This document shows positions 35,448 to 48,665 of a stretch of 64,000 nucleotides of DNA, piece by piece. Both the position numbers and the translations under genes were made by a program. The notes under the pieces are model-generated. The model had not been told where the DNA came from and did no database searches. It saw only the letters and a program-made list of their open reading frames with translations. The stretch comes from Daphnia pulex (lineage: Eukaryota; Arthropoda; Branchiopoda; Diplostraca; Daphniidae): NCBI RefSeq assembly GCF_021134715.1, contig NC_060026.1, positions 1,488,001-1,552,000 of the forward strand. Direction: 5' to 3'. Positions within the stretch are counted from its first letter, which is position 1, and each line of letters begins with the position of its first letter.

Positions 35448-38400
35448 TCAAACATGCTGGACATCAGTCGACCTATAAACAAATTTGTAAAAAAGTTCAT
35501 AAATTAAAAAGCTGAAATACATCAGGAAGTCAATGAATAGTAGTAACCTACTCTTTTCCCTTAAGCCATTCTGATAACACCTGACCAGTGCCGGAGACTT
35601 CATGGGCTGTTGAGCAAAATTACAAATATTAAATTTTAAAAAATGAATAATGAAAAAAAAAAGAAAATCAAAATATTTACAATTGTTTAGGTCGAATTCG
35701 GATTCTTCTCCGTCGTTCTGAGTTGACTGACGACCTGTTGACCTTCGAGCACCATTAGCGTAAATAGGGCTAGTACTTCCACCTCGTGTGCCATACAACG
35801 CCATCAATTGACGCTCAATAGTCTGGCGTTCTTCCTGTTCACGACGCAACTGGACGTCCAACGAGTAGTTGAGTTGCTTTAACTCTCGCAGTTTGGCGGT
35901 GATATCTCCGATAGGGCTAGCCCCACTAGCAGTTGCTGAAAAGTCTTTCAATTCCTGTTGCATTTCGTGATTCTGCCGCAAGGAATTAGATAGTCGCAAC
36001 TGTAGCGTGTCACGCTCTTCCAGTAACTAAAAAAAGAAACGAATCCATTAGCCCATTAATCAGGTAAATTAAACTTTATGAAATTAATAGTACCTTGGTT
36101 ATTTCCCAAGTTAGTTCCTGGCAGCGCATGTCACGCTCGTGAACGTTGCGGATGGCGTTGTCCAGTTGTAAACGCAACAATTCAATACGGTCATTGTCTT
36201 CGCTTACGAAATCCGCACCTTCATCCCACACAAGTCCGGCCTCTTGCAATCGATTCAGCAGAGACACGTTCTGGGAGCGTAGATACTCTACTTCGATTTG
36301 CAGTTCGTTGAATCCCCTGTGCCAGTCAATGGCGCTATCGCTGGTATCGCTGGATTGCTGGAAGCGATCGGCATCGTCCACGGCCACTTGATCCATTTCG
36401 TCTTTGAGACGCTGGACAGTAGCAGCGTCTAGCGTTCCAGTTGTCGACAGCTGACGAATCATGTCGACGAGATTCTCGTTCTCACGTCTGAGTTCTTCCA
36501 GCATTCCGGAGGATTCTATTGATCCTTCCCCACCTACTTCCGATAGTTGCATCACTTGTTTGCGTAACTGATTGACACTTTCGTAGGCATCCGACAAGAG
36601 TCGATCCTTGTTCTCAATTTGCTGACTGATTTCATCCAAAAGTCTCGACTTTTCGTTAATATCCGCCTCCAGCGAGGAGATCCTTTCCTTCAATCCGGCT
36701 TCAGCAGCTTGCCTTTCGGCTTTAAGCTCATCCAGCAAATCTTGATAGTTCTCATTGTCGTCCGTCAGTTGACTGATGGTCGATTCCAATGCGGCGACTT
36801 GCTCTGAATTTGTTTCGACTGTCGCCTTGATTGCAGTATCGGCCTCAGGAGCACGTTCTTTGCCGGATGACTCGGAGTTGTCCCACTCCATCGATGCCAT
36901 CTGGAATCAAAATTATTTTTTAATGAAGATATTTACAAAAATTTAAAGTAGAAAGTTCATCTAACCTGGGCTAAAAGTTCGCGATTGCGCTGTTGAACCA
37001 TTGCCATTTCATTGTCTTGACGCTCCTTGGCTTGCATGAACCGTTCGTTGGCTCCTTCAAGGGTATCGATCCTCATCAAAAGTCGTTCAATCTCCTTCAC
37101 CTTCTCAGCTGTTGCTTTCTCAGCTTCATTCAACTGTAAAATTAGAAATATTACGAAAAATCCATTCGGTAATTAGTCACGATAAGGTGTCTTACCTGTT
37201 TCCTAAGTTCCTCTTCGACGGCAAAGTTGAAATAATCATCTCCACCGCTTTGTTTGGCAGAAGCAGCCGCTGCAGCCGCTTCTTTCTCTTTAGTCAATTC
37301 AGCCCGAAGAAGTTTGACTTGACGGAGAGATTTGGCTGCCTTGATTTTCGCTTCGTGCAGTTCACTTTCGAGTCCCGCAATTTGTTTCCGCAAGTTGTCA
37401 TCACTGCCACCTTCAGTCTTCTCTTGCGTTTCCATCTCTGCTTTTTCGACCCTCATCGAAGATTCTCCCAATCGGCTGACAGTTTGTTGCAACTGATCCC
37501 GTTCGACAGAAACTCGATCAATGCGCTCCTCCTGTTGGCTCAATTTGATGACAGTTTCAGATAACTGCCTCTTCATCTCAGTCAGCTCAGCGTTTCGTTC
37601 TTCTTCAATGACTTGAATCCGGGCTTGAGCCTCTTCGAGTTCCATGCTCAACTCGGAATTGGTGATCCGCAGCGACGTGAGCTCAATCAATTTCTCTTCC
37701 GCTTCGGCCAGTTTCTCGTCCAGTTCTTCCTTCTCGGATGTAAGATCCATTATTGCTACTCTCAGCTGGGCTAGCTCTGTCAAGTTGGATTCAGACAGTT
37801 GACTGGAACTGCCCGCCAACTTGGAATGTTCAGATAGAAGTCGTTCGTTTTCAGCGATTAGGTCCGATTTTGATTGCTCTAACTCTGCGCACTTGGATTC
37901 GAGGACACGTTGGGTATCCTTCATTTCCATGCACTTTTCCATTAACAAATTTCGTTCCATGTCGAGATCAGCACATCGTGCATTCAACTCGAACGTAGAT
38001 ACTCGACCAGTTTCCAGTTCGCCACGAAGAACTTCCAGCTCTGTCGACGCCAAGCCAAGATTAGACTCCAATTCCTTCCGAACATTGACAAGTTCAGCTG
38101 AAGATTGACGACTAGTTTCAAGTTCGATCTGCATTGCAGCCAGCTGCTCTTGAGCGGCCAACAAATTGTCAGATGACCATCGATTTGCTTCGTCCAGTTC
38201 TTTTCGGACACTTGCTAGTTCATCTTGTACGGTAGCCAGTTCAGAAGAAGATTCACTCTTGGCTTCGCACTGCGTCCGCAGAACAGCAAGATCATTCTGT
38301 ACAGTGCCTAGTTCTTCCTCGAGAGCTTGGACGCTCGATTCCAAATCATCCTTTTCAGAGATGGCTTCAAATAATTTGAGTCGTAACTGTGAAACCTCTC

Positions 38401-41400
38401 CCGCCTGATTTTTCCATTCGTCGATTTGACCCCGGAGTTTGGCAAATTCTTCTGCTTCAGCCTAGAAATTGAACGGAAAAATAAAACTATCAATATTTGA
38501 ACATTGAATCTATTCTCTTTCGAAATTTACCTGATATTGGCCACACATAGCAGCAACAGCCTCCACTCGACTCAATTCGTTTTGAAGTTGAGCAACTTGC
38601 TCAAGCAACTCGGAACGCACTTGATTGGCTTGGGTCAATTGATCGGACAGTTCCTCCCGTTCGTCTAGGACGAGTCGATGTTTCTGCTGTTCTTCAGAAA
38701 GACATCGCAGGGAATCGGCCAACTGTCGCTCCGCTTCTTCCGCACGAGATACAGCATCAGCGTGAGCTTGGCGAGCTCCGTTGAGAGTAGAGTCAGACTC
38801 TTTCAACATCCGCTCGGCTTCATCCAAAGTCAAACGAAGCGACATCAACTCTTGATTTTCCAATTGGATAGTCGATAGGCGAGCGGCCACTGCGTCCCGT
38901 TCATCAGTCAATGCAGCCATCTGAGAAGCAGTGTTAGTTTGCTCTTCTTCTTTTGCAGCAACTGCAGCTGCAATTTCCGCTTGGAGTTCACTAACTTTCG
39001 ACTCCAGGTAGGAAACGGTTGTTTCTAGAATAGAACGAACCTCTTCAGCTTCACTGACTTTAGTCTCCAAATCGGAACATTGAGCCTGGATATCTTCGAT
39101 CTGGTAGTTGAGGTCGTCACGTTCGGATGACAAATCGGCCAAATTCATCCGCAACAGGCCAATCTCTTGTACATCCGAAGTACTTTTTTGGAGTTCCTTG
39201 ATTTGGTTTTGTAATCCGGCCATTTGCTGTATCAATTCCAGCGATTCGCTTTCGTTAGATTGAATCTCTTCAATCAGACGACTCCGCTCTTCCGAAGCAC
39301 TTTCCGTGGCCGAACGGAATTCGTCAATTTGTCTTTGAAGATCATCAATATCCGTTTGCTTCTGACGAATCAATTCCGCTTTTTCTTCACTATTAACCCT
39401 GACAGATTCATCAAGTTGCCAACGGAGATCAGCAACAAGTTCTGTTAGTTGTACTTTCTCTTCACTAGCCATCCGCATGGAATCGACAGTTCTTAGCAGT
39501 TCGTCCCGTTCTTCGGTCAGAACCTGCATTTGTCTTTGAATATTGTCGATTTCGCCGGAAAGGAGTTTGAAATGGGAGACTTTGTCCAAAAGTTCAGCAT
39601 TGGCTGTCTCCAAATCGATCAGCTGCTCACGAAGGGCAGCAGCTGAATGGACTTCTTGCTCTAAGGTACTGTTCTTGGCATTTACTTCATCGATCGTTGA
39701 CTGTTGACGAGCCAACTCATCTGACAATTCAGTTACCTTTAGATTGGCATCGGCAACTTGGTTCTCCAAGGTCGTAAACTCGTACAATTTCGAGCCGTAA
39801 GTAGAGTAAAGTCCTGCGTATTGATTATTCAAATCAGCAAGTTGATTTTCCAAGTCCTGGATACGTGACTTGAGAGTTGATGAATCTTCCAAATTAGTTT
39901 CAATCCAAGAACTAGTATCAGAGCACTGCTTTTCCAATTGAGCGATTCGCTCCGTGTCTGCCTCTCGTTGCTGCTGGATGCTGGATATTTCACCGACTTT
40001 GACGTCAAGTTCCCATTGAACCGCCGAAAGTTGATCTCGAAGTTGCTGTGCGGATGACAGCTCGTTGTTCTTTGTGTCGAGGTCCCACTGGGCTGCAGCT
40101 AATTGGTCGCGCAACTCCTGAATTTCTCTTTCCAAAACGACGGACTGTGTACTTGACTGTTCTTCCTGTTGACATTTCAATCGATTCAATTCTTCTTGCA
40201 AGTGAGCGTTGTGATTCACAGCATTTTGCTTCTCTTCCCAGAGATCCGCCAGCTGATTATGCAAGGTGGTCGAGGATTCGACAGCCGCATTCACTTCTCC
40301 CTGGAGCTCTGCAATGCGGCGGTGTAATCCTTCCGCTTCCCCGAGTAAAGTATCCCTGACAGTGGAAATTTCACTGAGTTGCGACCGCAGATTCGACGAT
40401 TCACTTTCGGCTACTTGAATCCGATCTTCAAGGCTACTTTGAATGGATCCTTGACCTTCCAAATTGGCCGAAATCGATTGCAGCTGATCTCGAGCAGCGC
40501 TCAATTCGTGTTGCAGCCGATCGACAACACTGGAATGTTCCTCCATCAAATTCTGGAGCCTACCTTCAGTTTCACGAGCTTTGAACTCAGACTCGTTGCT
40601 TGATTGCTCCAGTTGATAAATCCTTTCAGATGAACGATCAAGTTGTTCCATCATTTTTCGGCTTTCGTCCATCATTTGTTGGGACTCTTCTCGAGCGCAT
40701 TGCAACTGAGTTTGGCAGGTGGTCAATTCATTTTCAGTCTGACTGAGAGTGTGTTTCAACTGGTCCAGATGATTCCTGACATCCGCTACTTCCGCTAGTT
40801 GATCAGCGAGATTACTGTTCTCTTCCACAGCTTGTTGTAGATGTAGACGAATAGTTTGCAGCTCATTTTCAGCACGTTGTAAAGCTTCTTGATATTGGTT
40901 TGATTGGCCAGCGGTATCTCTCAACTCGTTCATTTGTTTCAACAATGTTTGGTAGTCCTCCATCACTCGCTGAGCTTCCAGTGTGCTGCATTGAAGTTGC
41001 TCGCTACCGGAAACGATTTGTACTTGTAAATCCCTATTTTCTTCGGCCAATTGATTAGCATCCGCTTGGACGGAATGTAAATGCGTTTCAATTTGGCTAA
41101 GGGCCAATCGAGCTTGTTCCAACTGATTGGCCATGTCCTGGTATTCATTCAGCTGATCAAGAAGCTTATTTTTATCTTCTCCTACTTGTAGGGCTTCTCC
41201 TTTGGCAGTTTTGAGTTCTTCCTCTGTTTGGCTGAGTGTCTGTCGAGCTTGCGCCAACTGATCGGCAGTGTCTTTCAATTTGCTCAGTTGTTCTCGCAGC
41301 AAGGCGATTTCACCCTCGTTTTCAACGAGTCGCATTTGAAGCAATTGAGGTTCACCACCTTCACTCTCGGTGGCTTTCTTCAACTTCTCCAGTTTAGCTT

Positions 41401-44400
41401 CCAGCTGCTGGATGACTTGTAGCTTTTGCTTGTAATTGGCAGCCAATTTCTTGTATTTTTCACTCAACTGGGCGAGTTTTTCTTCGGCTGCTATTTTCTG
41501 AGCGTTGGCGGTCTCATTCAAACCGATCAATTCTGCTTCTCTCGCACGAGCTTCTTCAAGCTCAGACTCGAGTTTAACACTAAATAATTTACACTCGTTC
41601 AACTGAGAGCAGCGCGTCTCCAGGTCGTTGCGTATGAGCTCACGTTCTACAAGCGAGTCGCTCAATTCCGTTTCCAGCTCGGCTATCGAACTGTTTTCAT
41701 CCGCAGAAATCTTCATGCGATTTAATTCATCCTGGACGGTTTTGAGCTTGGCATCTTTCTCGGCTAACACAACTTCAGCATCCTGCAGGTCTTCTTTGAG
41801 GCGCTGGATCTCGGCAGTTTTCTCTGTCGTGTCCTTGGTCAATGAAGAGCAAGATTTTTCCAATCTCTGGACAGTTTCGGAACTACTCGTTAATTCCGTC
41901 TCAAGATTGGACAGCTCTTGCCGGGCTTGTCGCAAGGCTTCTTGGAGATGTACGATGGTACCGGATATTGATTTTTCTTCGTCCTCCTTGGACGATTCGT
42001 TTTCAATGAGTTTCCGTTCTAATTCTGTCATCAGCTCCTTGAGTTGATACACTTCTCCACGACTCGTTTCAAGTTGATGGTTAAGATCAATGATACTTTC
42101 GTCCTTGCTACCCAGCATGTATTCGGTATCCCGTTGCTGAGCTCGCAATTTAAAAAGTTCACTACCGGCCTCATCTAACCGCTGACAGATTTCGTTCTTT
42201 TCCGCCTGAATGTCTGCAACTTTAGCCGTGAGTTGGGCGCACTCTTCTTCTTTCAATTGTAAAACTCCTTGCACATTTTCCACTTCACCTGAAATGATTA
42301 AAAATTGAAAATATAAAATTCGTGAATAACAGCGAAACGACGGATGAATTAAAATACCGTTATTTTCGGTAGTGTCAAGTTCTGACAGCAAGAGATCGAC
42401 CCTCTTTTGCAAAGTTCGCTTCTCTTGTTCGCTAACACCAAGTTGTTCTTCAAGTGTGGCTATCTGACCTTCCAGAACTGCAAGCCGAGCCGTCTGTTGG
42501 TTGAGCGAAGCAATTTCGTTTTCCAGGGATGTGATTTTGGTATTCAAAGCAGCGATTTGGGACTCTGAAATAGCAGCGCTAGGCGTTTCATCCACCACTG
42601 AAGTCTTGGATTCATTCACCGCACGTCCGCCTTTACCTCCCTTCGATCGCGACTTTTTAGCTGCTCCGAGGGAAGATACTTTTACAGGTGCCGGAACATC
42701 AGCTTCCTGTGCAGCTGGAGTTTCAATTGGCTGTGACGTTAAACGAAGCTGCAACTCACGAATGGCTTCCTCCTTGGTGTTGAGATTATACTCGGCGTCT
42801 CGGCATTTCGTTCGTAGTTGAAATAATTCCCCGTCAGCCTTTGCAAGCTGTTGGGTCATTTCTTCCTTTTCTGCTTGAAGAGATCCCATTTCTGCAGATA
42901 GAGTAGCGTATTCCGCCTCCCTTTCTTGCAGAAGCATTTGCAAGTTAGCAAAGTCATTGTTGTTGTAAACTATAAACGAAAAAGATAAATTAAATATCAA
43001 TTTTGATTAAAATTAGAAAAATAGAAAGACAGACCGTTGGCATCGGCACTCAATTCTGCCATGAGAAGTTCGACACGTTGTTGAAGTGTGTGCCTTTCTG
43101 AATCAGCTTCTGCCAATTTGCTCTCCAAATTGGTGATGCCAGTTTTCAATGTGACGTTCTCCACTTCCAAAGTATCTCGCTGCGCTGTCAGCAGAGCGAT
43201 TTGCGATTCTAGAGCAGCTAAAGCAGGATCCTCAGTCTTTGATTCATCAACAGCAGGTTGATTATCTCCTTTATTGCGTCTTCCTCCTTTTGACTTCTTT
43301 TTAGCCCCCAAACTGGAAACTTTAACTTCAGGAGAGGCTACTGTTTCTGTTACTGTTGCTGCAAATCCTTCATTCAGTTTCGTTTGAAGAGCTTCACAAT
43401 CTGTTAAGATAGCAATTTTAATTATTTGAAAACAGATAATAATTATTTTTTTTTAAACATACCAGACTTCAAAGTATCTCTTTCATTTGCAAGTTGGTTG
43501 ATTTGCTGTTGAAGTTCATCGATGCAAGTGGAAGGGACCATTGAAGCATTCTTTGCAGAAATTTCTTCTAAATCACGATTAAGTCTAGAAAGTTTGACTT
43601 CAAACGAACTTATGGTTCCGTCTCTGGCTTCCAGATCTGTGATTGACATGTTTTGTTTGTTTGAATTTTTAGCAATACTTTAAATTTTTATTTCTTGAAA
43701 AATATCTATTTACCTTCTTTTAAACTGGAATTTTCATATGCCAAACGGTCCAAAGTAAGTTTTAACTCATCATTCTCATCTAGAATAATACAGAAAATTT
43801 AACTAGATATATTCACATTTGTACAAGTTTAGACAAAATACCTTCTAAAGCATGAAAATTCTGCACTCTAGCCTGCAACATGTTATTTTCCACTGCAAGG
43901 TTATCATGGCTTGCTCTTAATTCACTCATTTCTAGTTCAAGGCATTCTTTTGCCTCTGCAAAATTCAACAGAAAAATAATTGCAAAAGAAGTTAAGGTTT
44001 AAAATTGTACCGTATTAATGAAATACCTTGGATGGTCTCAAGACTAAGTAGGCGCAAGTCCAACTCTCTTTTTTCACTTTTGAGAGCAGACAGTGATGAC
44101 TCCAATGAAGCAATTTTCATATCCCTTACATCTTCAACATCTGTTGATAAATTGAGTGACACCCCAGAACAGGATCGATCCAGCTGAGTAAAGAGTTGTT
44201 CTAAATTTTTCTTGCTGTTGGAGATCTCTTTTTCTCTTTGCTGCATTCGCATCCTGTTTGACACAAGGTTGTAAAATTTACCGATTTTCACTCTTGTTTA
44301 AAGTCAAGTACCTGTTCTCTTCAATTTGCTGCCTGAGGAGTAAAGTTTTGTTAACCTTAGCTTCGGAATCATTTTGCCGAGCAGAGCCCTTGGCACCATT

Positions 44401-44427
44401 TACTGCTCCGGTCTTCTGCTCATCCAT
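35448..44427 (-). CDS. Giant coiled-coil protein, golgin-like
   Basis: About 2,700 residues in 14 exons: 44427-44312, 44253-44027, 43955-43842, 43779-43714, 43636-43463, 43400-43035, 42969-42358, 42288-38531, 38461-37196, 37133-36966, 36900-36094, 36026-35681, 35606-35552, 35472-35448; all phases agree. It starts MDEQKTGAVNGAKGSARQN and is almost entirely heptad-rich (Leu at a/d, Glu, Gln, Lys, Arg elsewhere). One exon of 3.76 kb encodes some 1,250 residues of unbroken coiled coil. The Gln-, Glu- and Ser-rich sequence with the segment YKKLAANYKQKLQVIQQLEAK resembles golgins and centrosomal tethers. No GRIP domain, motor head, calponin domain or transmembrane helix is visible, so membership is not proven. 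Two basic linkers (LGAKKKSKGGRR and LGAAKKSRSKGGKGG) lie in duplicated exons. The C-terminus reads EWLKGKESTDVQHV in the phase-consistent frame. Confidence 0.75.
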
Positions 44428-46435
44428 TTTTCTCGAATATTAAAAAGGGTTGGGACAGGAGAGCCGTCACAATTTAAAACTAAGAAAGAATCTTTTTTAC
44501 AAGGTTTACAGTAAGATATCTAAGCACATATTTAGCGTTTCATAACATATTCGGGACTAATTTCTCCCCAAACAGCAAACACTAAACATCTTCTTGCCCG
44601 ACTATGGTGACATGTAAGGGTTTTACTAAACAGCATTTTCGGAAAAGTGAAATGCGAGCAAAATTTTATTGGAAAAATTTCTAATAAAAGAAATTTGTTT
44701 TATTGCTTTACACCAATGCAAATCTGTTTCTATTTTATTATTATTTAGGTAACTAATTTCCTTCTTGTGTCATTCATAATTACTTTCATTCGCAGCTTCC
44801 AAGTTCCAGCGTGACGTCCCAGTCCAATCATGTCCAACTGTCCGAGTAATCTTGTCCTGATTTTCTTGTTATTACGCAAGTAGCCAAGTATTGCGTGCTA
44901 CTAACCTATTTTTAAACGGTTACTTTTGTTGTGTGAAAAAATTTCTCTTCCATTTTGTCCTGCTAGGTACAGAAATAATTGTGCGATACCCGTGTAAGTT
45001 GAACGGCCGAAATTCAAGCTGATGTTTTAATTGTGATTTGCATTAAATTAAATAATCATTCTAGAATGTATATTTTCTTTTGGTCATAGCATTGAACCTT
45101 GTCCGCCTACATAGTAGGCTACACGGCGACACTGACGCGACAAAAATACGGTGAGGGTTTATGGATTATTTTTACGGACATGTGTGACGGAAAGAAAAAA
45201 GAAAACTAGACTATAAATAACCCGTCGCTAAGGATCTATAACTATAGCCAGATGGTTCATTCACCACTGATTTCAATGTCATATTTTATAAACCTTGTTG
45301 TGACACCGCCGTTATGCCGTGAAATATTTTAAGCTATCAAAATAGAAACAAAGAAAAGTAACATATCTATCATAATCAAGATTCTCCTACTTCCGTTGAA
45401 TCATGTTCACCCGCCCCTTCTTTATCTCTTATTGTCTCTCATTCATCACCAGCACATTCTCATCAAATGTCTATTCATCTTTAGATCTCTAACAATATCC
45501 TCTAATTAGTCTCATTATCTGATGTCTCCAGTGACCGCAGCAATCAACGCTATAGTTTATTCCACTTGAAGTAGGAGGGACCGTATGTATGTATTGATTA
45601 GTCAGCGTATATGCTACTGTATTGTAACATGATCTCCAGACATATTTGTAAACTCATGATTAGATAAGTTTGGATCTTTCAAACAAGTTTTTTTTTTTTC
45701 GTGAATGACGAAATGTTCAGTTCGTGTTTCAATCGATATTTCCCGAATTGATTAAAATTGGCCTGTGCATTAGATTTCAGCCATCAGAAACCTAAAAGAA
45801 AAATGTGAAACGATTTGCAGGAATGGCATTAAATGTAGTCCGCTTTCGAGGACAAAAAGCTTAGTTAATCAAATAGAAAAATCTAGAATAAACGAAGCCG
45901 CCTCTATGAAAATATAATGATAAAGAAAATAGTATAATTGTGATGAAATCAAGGTCGTTTCCCCTATTCTTCAATTTTTGTTGCCTTTCATCATAACATA
46001 CACTATAACGTGCGCACGTTTTTCTTACAAAATCCCATGGGAAGTGTCGTGTGAATTTTATCGGCAACCCCTAATGGTGTGGTCATTTACAAGCAGCTTC
46101 TGTAAAAATAGGTTGCACAACCCGATAAAAACCCTTTTGGCAACAGCAGACTGAAGAGACATGGGAAGAGATGTTCTGACTTGGATTTTTAGTTGAAAAG
46201 GCATTGCAGGTTTAGCTGTTGTCAAGCCCAGTGATTACAATAGACCGCTCAAATCCCATGTTTAAATTTATCTTTTTGTAATCAACCACAAGTATACTCG
46301 AGATTGTCGGATATTGAAATAGTGATATTATAGTTACTTAACATAAGGGTAATTTGTTTTTGTTTACAAGAAATGTAAACCACCCACTGCTGGATCATTG
46401 TTGATGTTCATTTCTTTTTTTCAGTTTCAGAAAAA
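44428..46435. promoter_or_regulatory. Divergent promoter region between the coiled-coil gene and ZnT1
   Basis: About 2 kb without a supported coding exon. A splice acceptor (TTTTTTTCAG) shortly before ATG 46436 shows that ZnT1 has an upstream non-coding exon here. A palindromic metal-response element is listed separately. Otherwise AT-rich unique sequence. Confidence 0.45.
46007..46020. promoter_or_regulatory. Palindromic double metal-response element upstream of ZnT1
   Basis: AACGTGCGCACGTT is a perfect 14-bp palindrome. It contains the MRE core TGCRCNC (here TGCGCAC) on both strands, overlapping. MTF-1 binds this core and induces zinc exporters and metallothioneins in animals. It lies about 420 bp before the ZnT1 start codon; the role is inferred. 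Confidence 0.55.
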
Positions 46436-48665
46436 ATGGGGCGATATTCCGGAAAGAAATGTCGCTTGCTTTCAATGATTGCCCTTACCACCAGTTTTTT
46501 CGTCATTGAGTTGGTTGTTGGATATGTCACGAATTCAATGGCCTTAGTAGCTGATAGTTTTCACATGCTCAGTGACGTAGTTTCAATTGTTATCGCCTTT
46601 CTTTCAGTCAAGGTAAGATGGTGTTTTCTACTGTATTGAGTTTGACCCACAATAACCGAGCCTCCTTTGTTCAGATGTCGCCAAAGAAGTGGTCAAAGAA
46701 TACCTTTGGATGGGCTCGAGCTGAAGTCCTCGGTGCCCTGGTTAACTCAGTGTTCCTTATTGCTTTGTGTTTCTCTATCCTAGTCGAGTCTCTGAAAAGG
46801 TAACAACTCTCTTCTTCCAACGCACACAAGCTCTTCTCCAACTCATCATTGCTATTATTCTTTCAGATTCATTGAAATTGAAGAGATTCATGATCCTCAA
46901 CTCATTCTTGTTGTTGGCTGCATTGGCCTCTTTGTGAATCTTATTGGCCTTTTGCTTTTCCACGGTAAAGCCATTTCAACCAAAATTCTAAGAAAATCTT
47001 TTAAAACAATTTTTTTATTTTTATTTTAGAGCACGGCCATAGTCACGGAGGCAAAAGTCACGGACACAGCCATGGAGGCGGTGGCAGCAGCCACGGGCAC
47101 AGCCACAGTGATGGTCATGGTCATGGCCATTCACACCTGCAGCACGGGCATTCTCATCTTGCCCAGTTAGCCGATATTGACGACAATGAAAACGACGCTG
47201 TATACGAGCTTGAGAATTCGCCCCACGCCAATTCGAAAACTGCCAAAACCAAAAAGTCCAAACCCAAAAACCTCAACATGCACGGAGTCTTCTTGCACGT
47301 CCTAGCCGATGCTCTCGGATCGGTTGTCGTCATTGTTTCTGCCCTCGTCATTTGGCTGACGGAATGGGAGTACAAACTGTACGTTGATCCCGCTCTCAGC
47401 GTGGCCATGGTCTGCCTGATTATGTGGTCCACTTGGCCATTGTGTAAGTGGGAAAAGAACAAAATCAATACTTTTACGCCATTGTTTGCCGTTCACATTA
47501 TCATAATTTATGTTTCGTGTTATTCTTGGCGCAGTGCACGAGTCTGCCTTGATTCTACTGCAAACCGTCCCGACTCACATCCAGTTGGACGACATTCAGC
47601 GCAAATTGCTTAGCCAAGTTGAAGGAGTTTTGGCAGTCCACGAATTTCACGTCTGGCAGCTGGCAGGAGATCGGATTATCGCTTCAGCTCACATTCGGTA
47701 CGTGCTTTCCTTACATAATTCAATTGTGTCACTGTTTCATCCGTTGAGTTTGTTCAAATGTAATAAAAGGTGCCGCAATCTGTCGGACTATATGAAAATC
47801 GCCGAGAGGGTCAAAGAATTTTTCCACAATGAAGGAATTCACTCGACTACCATCCAGCCAGAATTCACTGAAGTATTTTGTTTTTAAACCTTTAATCAAA
47901 AAAGAGAAGTTAATTTTTAAAACATTTCATTGATTTATTAGCTTCCTGGAGACGAAAGTGCCAGCGAGACAGAGAGTTGCGCATTGGATTGCCCAGCCAA
48001 AGAGACGTGCGAAGCCAACACTTGCTGCGGTCCATCCAAACAGGTAAAGGGCGTCGGTCAACAAAACCCGACCCTTGGTGACGGAATTATAGTTCTCGAG
48101 GATGTAGGTAGTCACATTTAGTTTTGAGTTTGATTGCTTTATGACACTGCTATGCTCTTGCCACACATTAAAAGTGCACATTACTCCTACCTACCTGCCC
48201 CAACATTCTACACGAATCGCTTTTTTTTCTTTGGCCAACTTTTGATTATTTTCTAAATGCCCTTCTTCGTATTAATAAAAATTGTTTTTTCTTTAATTTC
48301 TTTCTTCTCCCTATTATTATTTACCTTTTTTTCTTGCATGCCGAAAACACCTCAACTGGAATGGCGATTCGCTTTTCACTAAATTTAATTTTGATCAAGC
48401 GGAATAATATTTGAGCTTTTTTCTGTGTTGGAACTTGGAGGGTCGAGAGACTGAACAGTTACTGGAAATCACTGCCAACGATTGCCGTCAGCGTTCGACA
48501 GCCAACGGACTGGCCAACCGGATCGTGGCGCCCAATCCATTGCCAAGAGCGGATGAAAGCGGAGCGGACGAGTTGATGCTGGCCAATTCGTGCTGCGCCG
48601 AGCAAGAAGCGGCGGCTCATTCACGTTTACTTCATGACGTCAATTCCATTGCAATCAAGTCCTGA
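46436..48665 (+). CDS. SLC30A1: Zinc exporter ZnT1 (SLC30A1 type, cation diffusion facilitator)
   Basis: Membrane Zn2+/H+ antiporter that moves zinc out of the cytosol; fly counterpart ZnT63C. Exons read: 46436-46612, 46675-46799, 46867-46964, 47030-47443, 47535-47697, 47770-47872, 47942-48043, then a last exon starting about 48441 and ending with the stop at 48663-48665. Six helices are visible. TM2 carries the HxxxD zinc site (SFHMLSD) and TM5 the second (HVLADALGS). Between TM4 and TM5 is a long His/Gly/Ser loop (HGHSHGGKSHGHSHGG and repeats), about 40 residues, as in ZnT1. The C-terminal cytosolic domain reads LHESALILLQTVP, HEFHVWQLAGDRIIASAHI and STTIQPEF. A Cys-rich tail follows (CALDCPAKETCEANTCC), typical of ZnT1. 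The last exon's acceptor (GGAACTTGGAG) is weak, so that join is the least certain. Confidence 0.9.

Noticed and set aside
35384-35472. Alternative C-terminus of the coiled-coil protein ending in RPSPLSN
   Set aside because: It needs phase 0 entry into exon 35606-35552, but the preceding exon ends in phase 1. The consistent frame stops at 35448.
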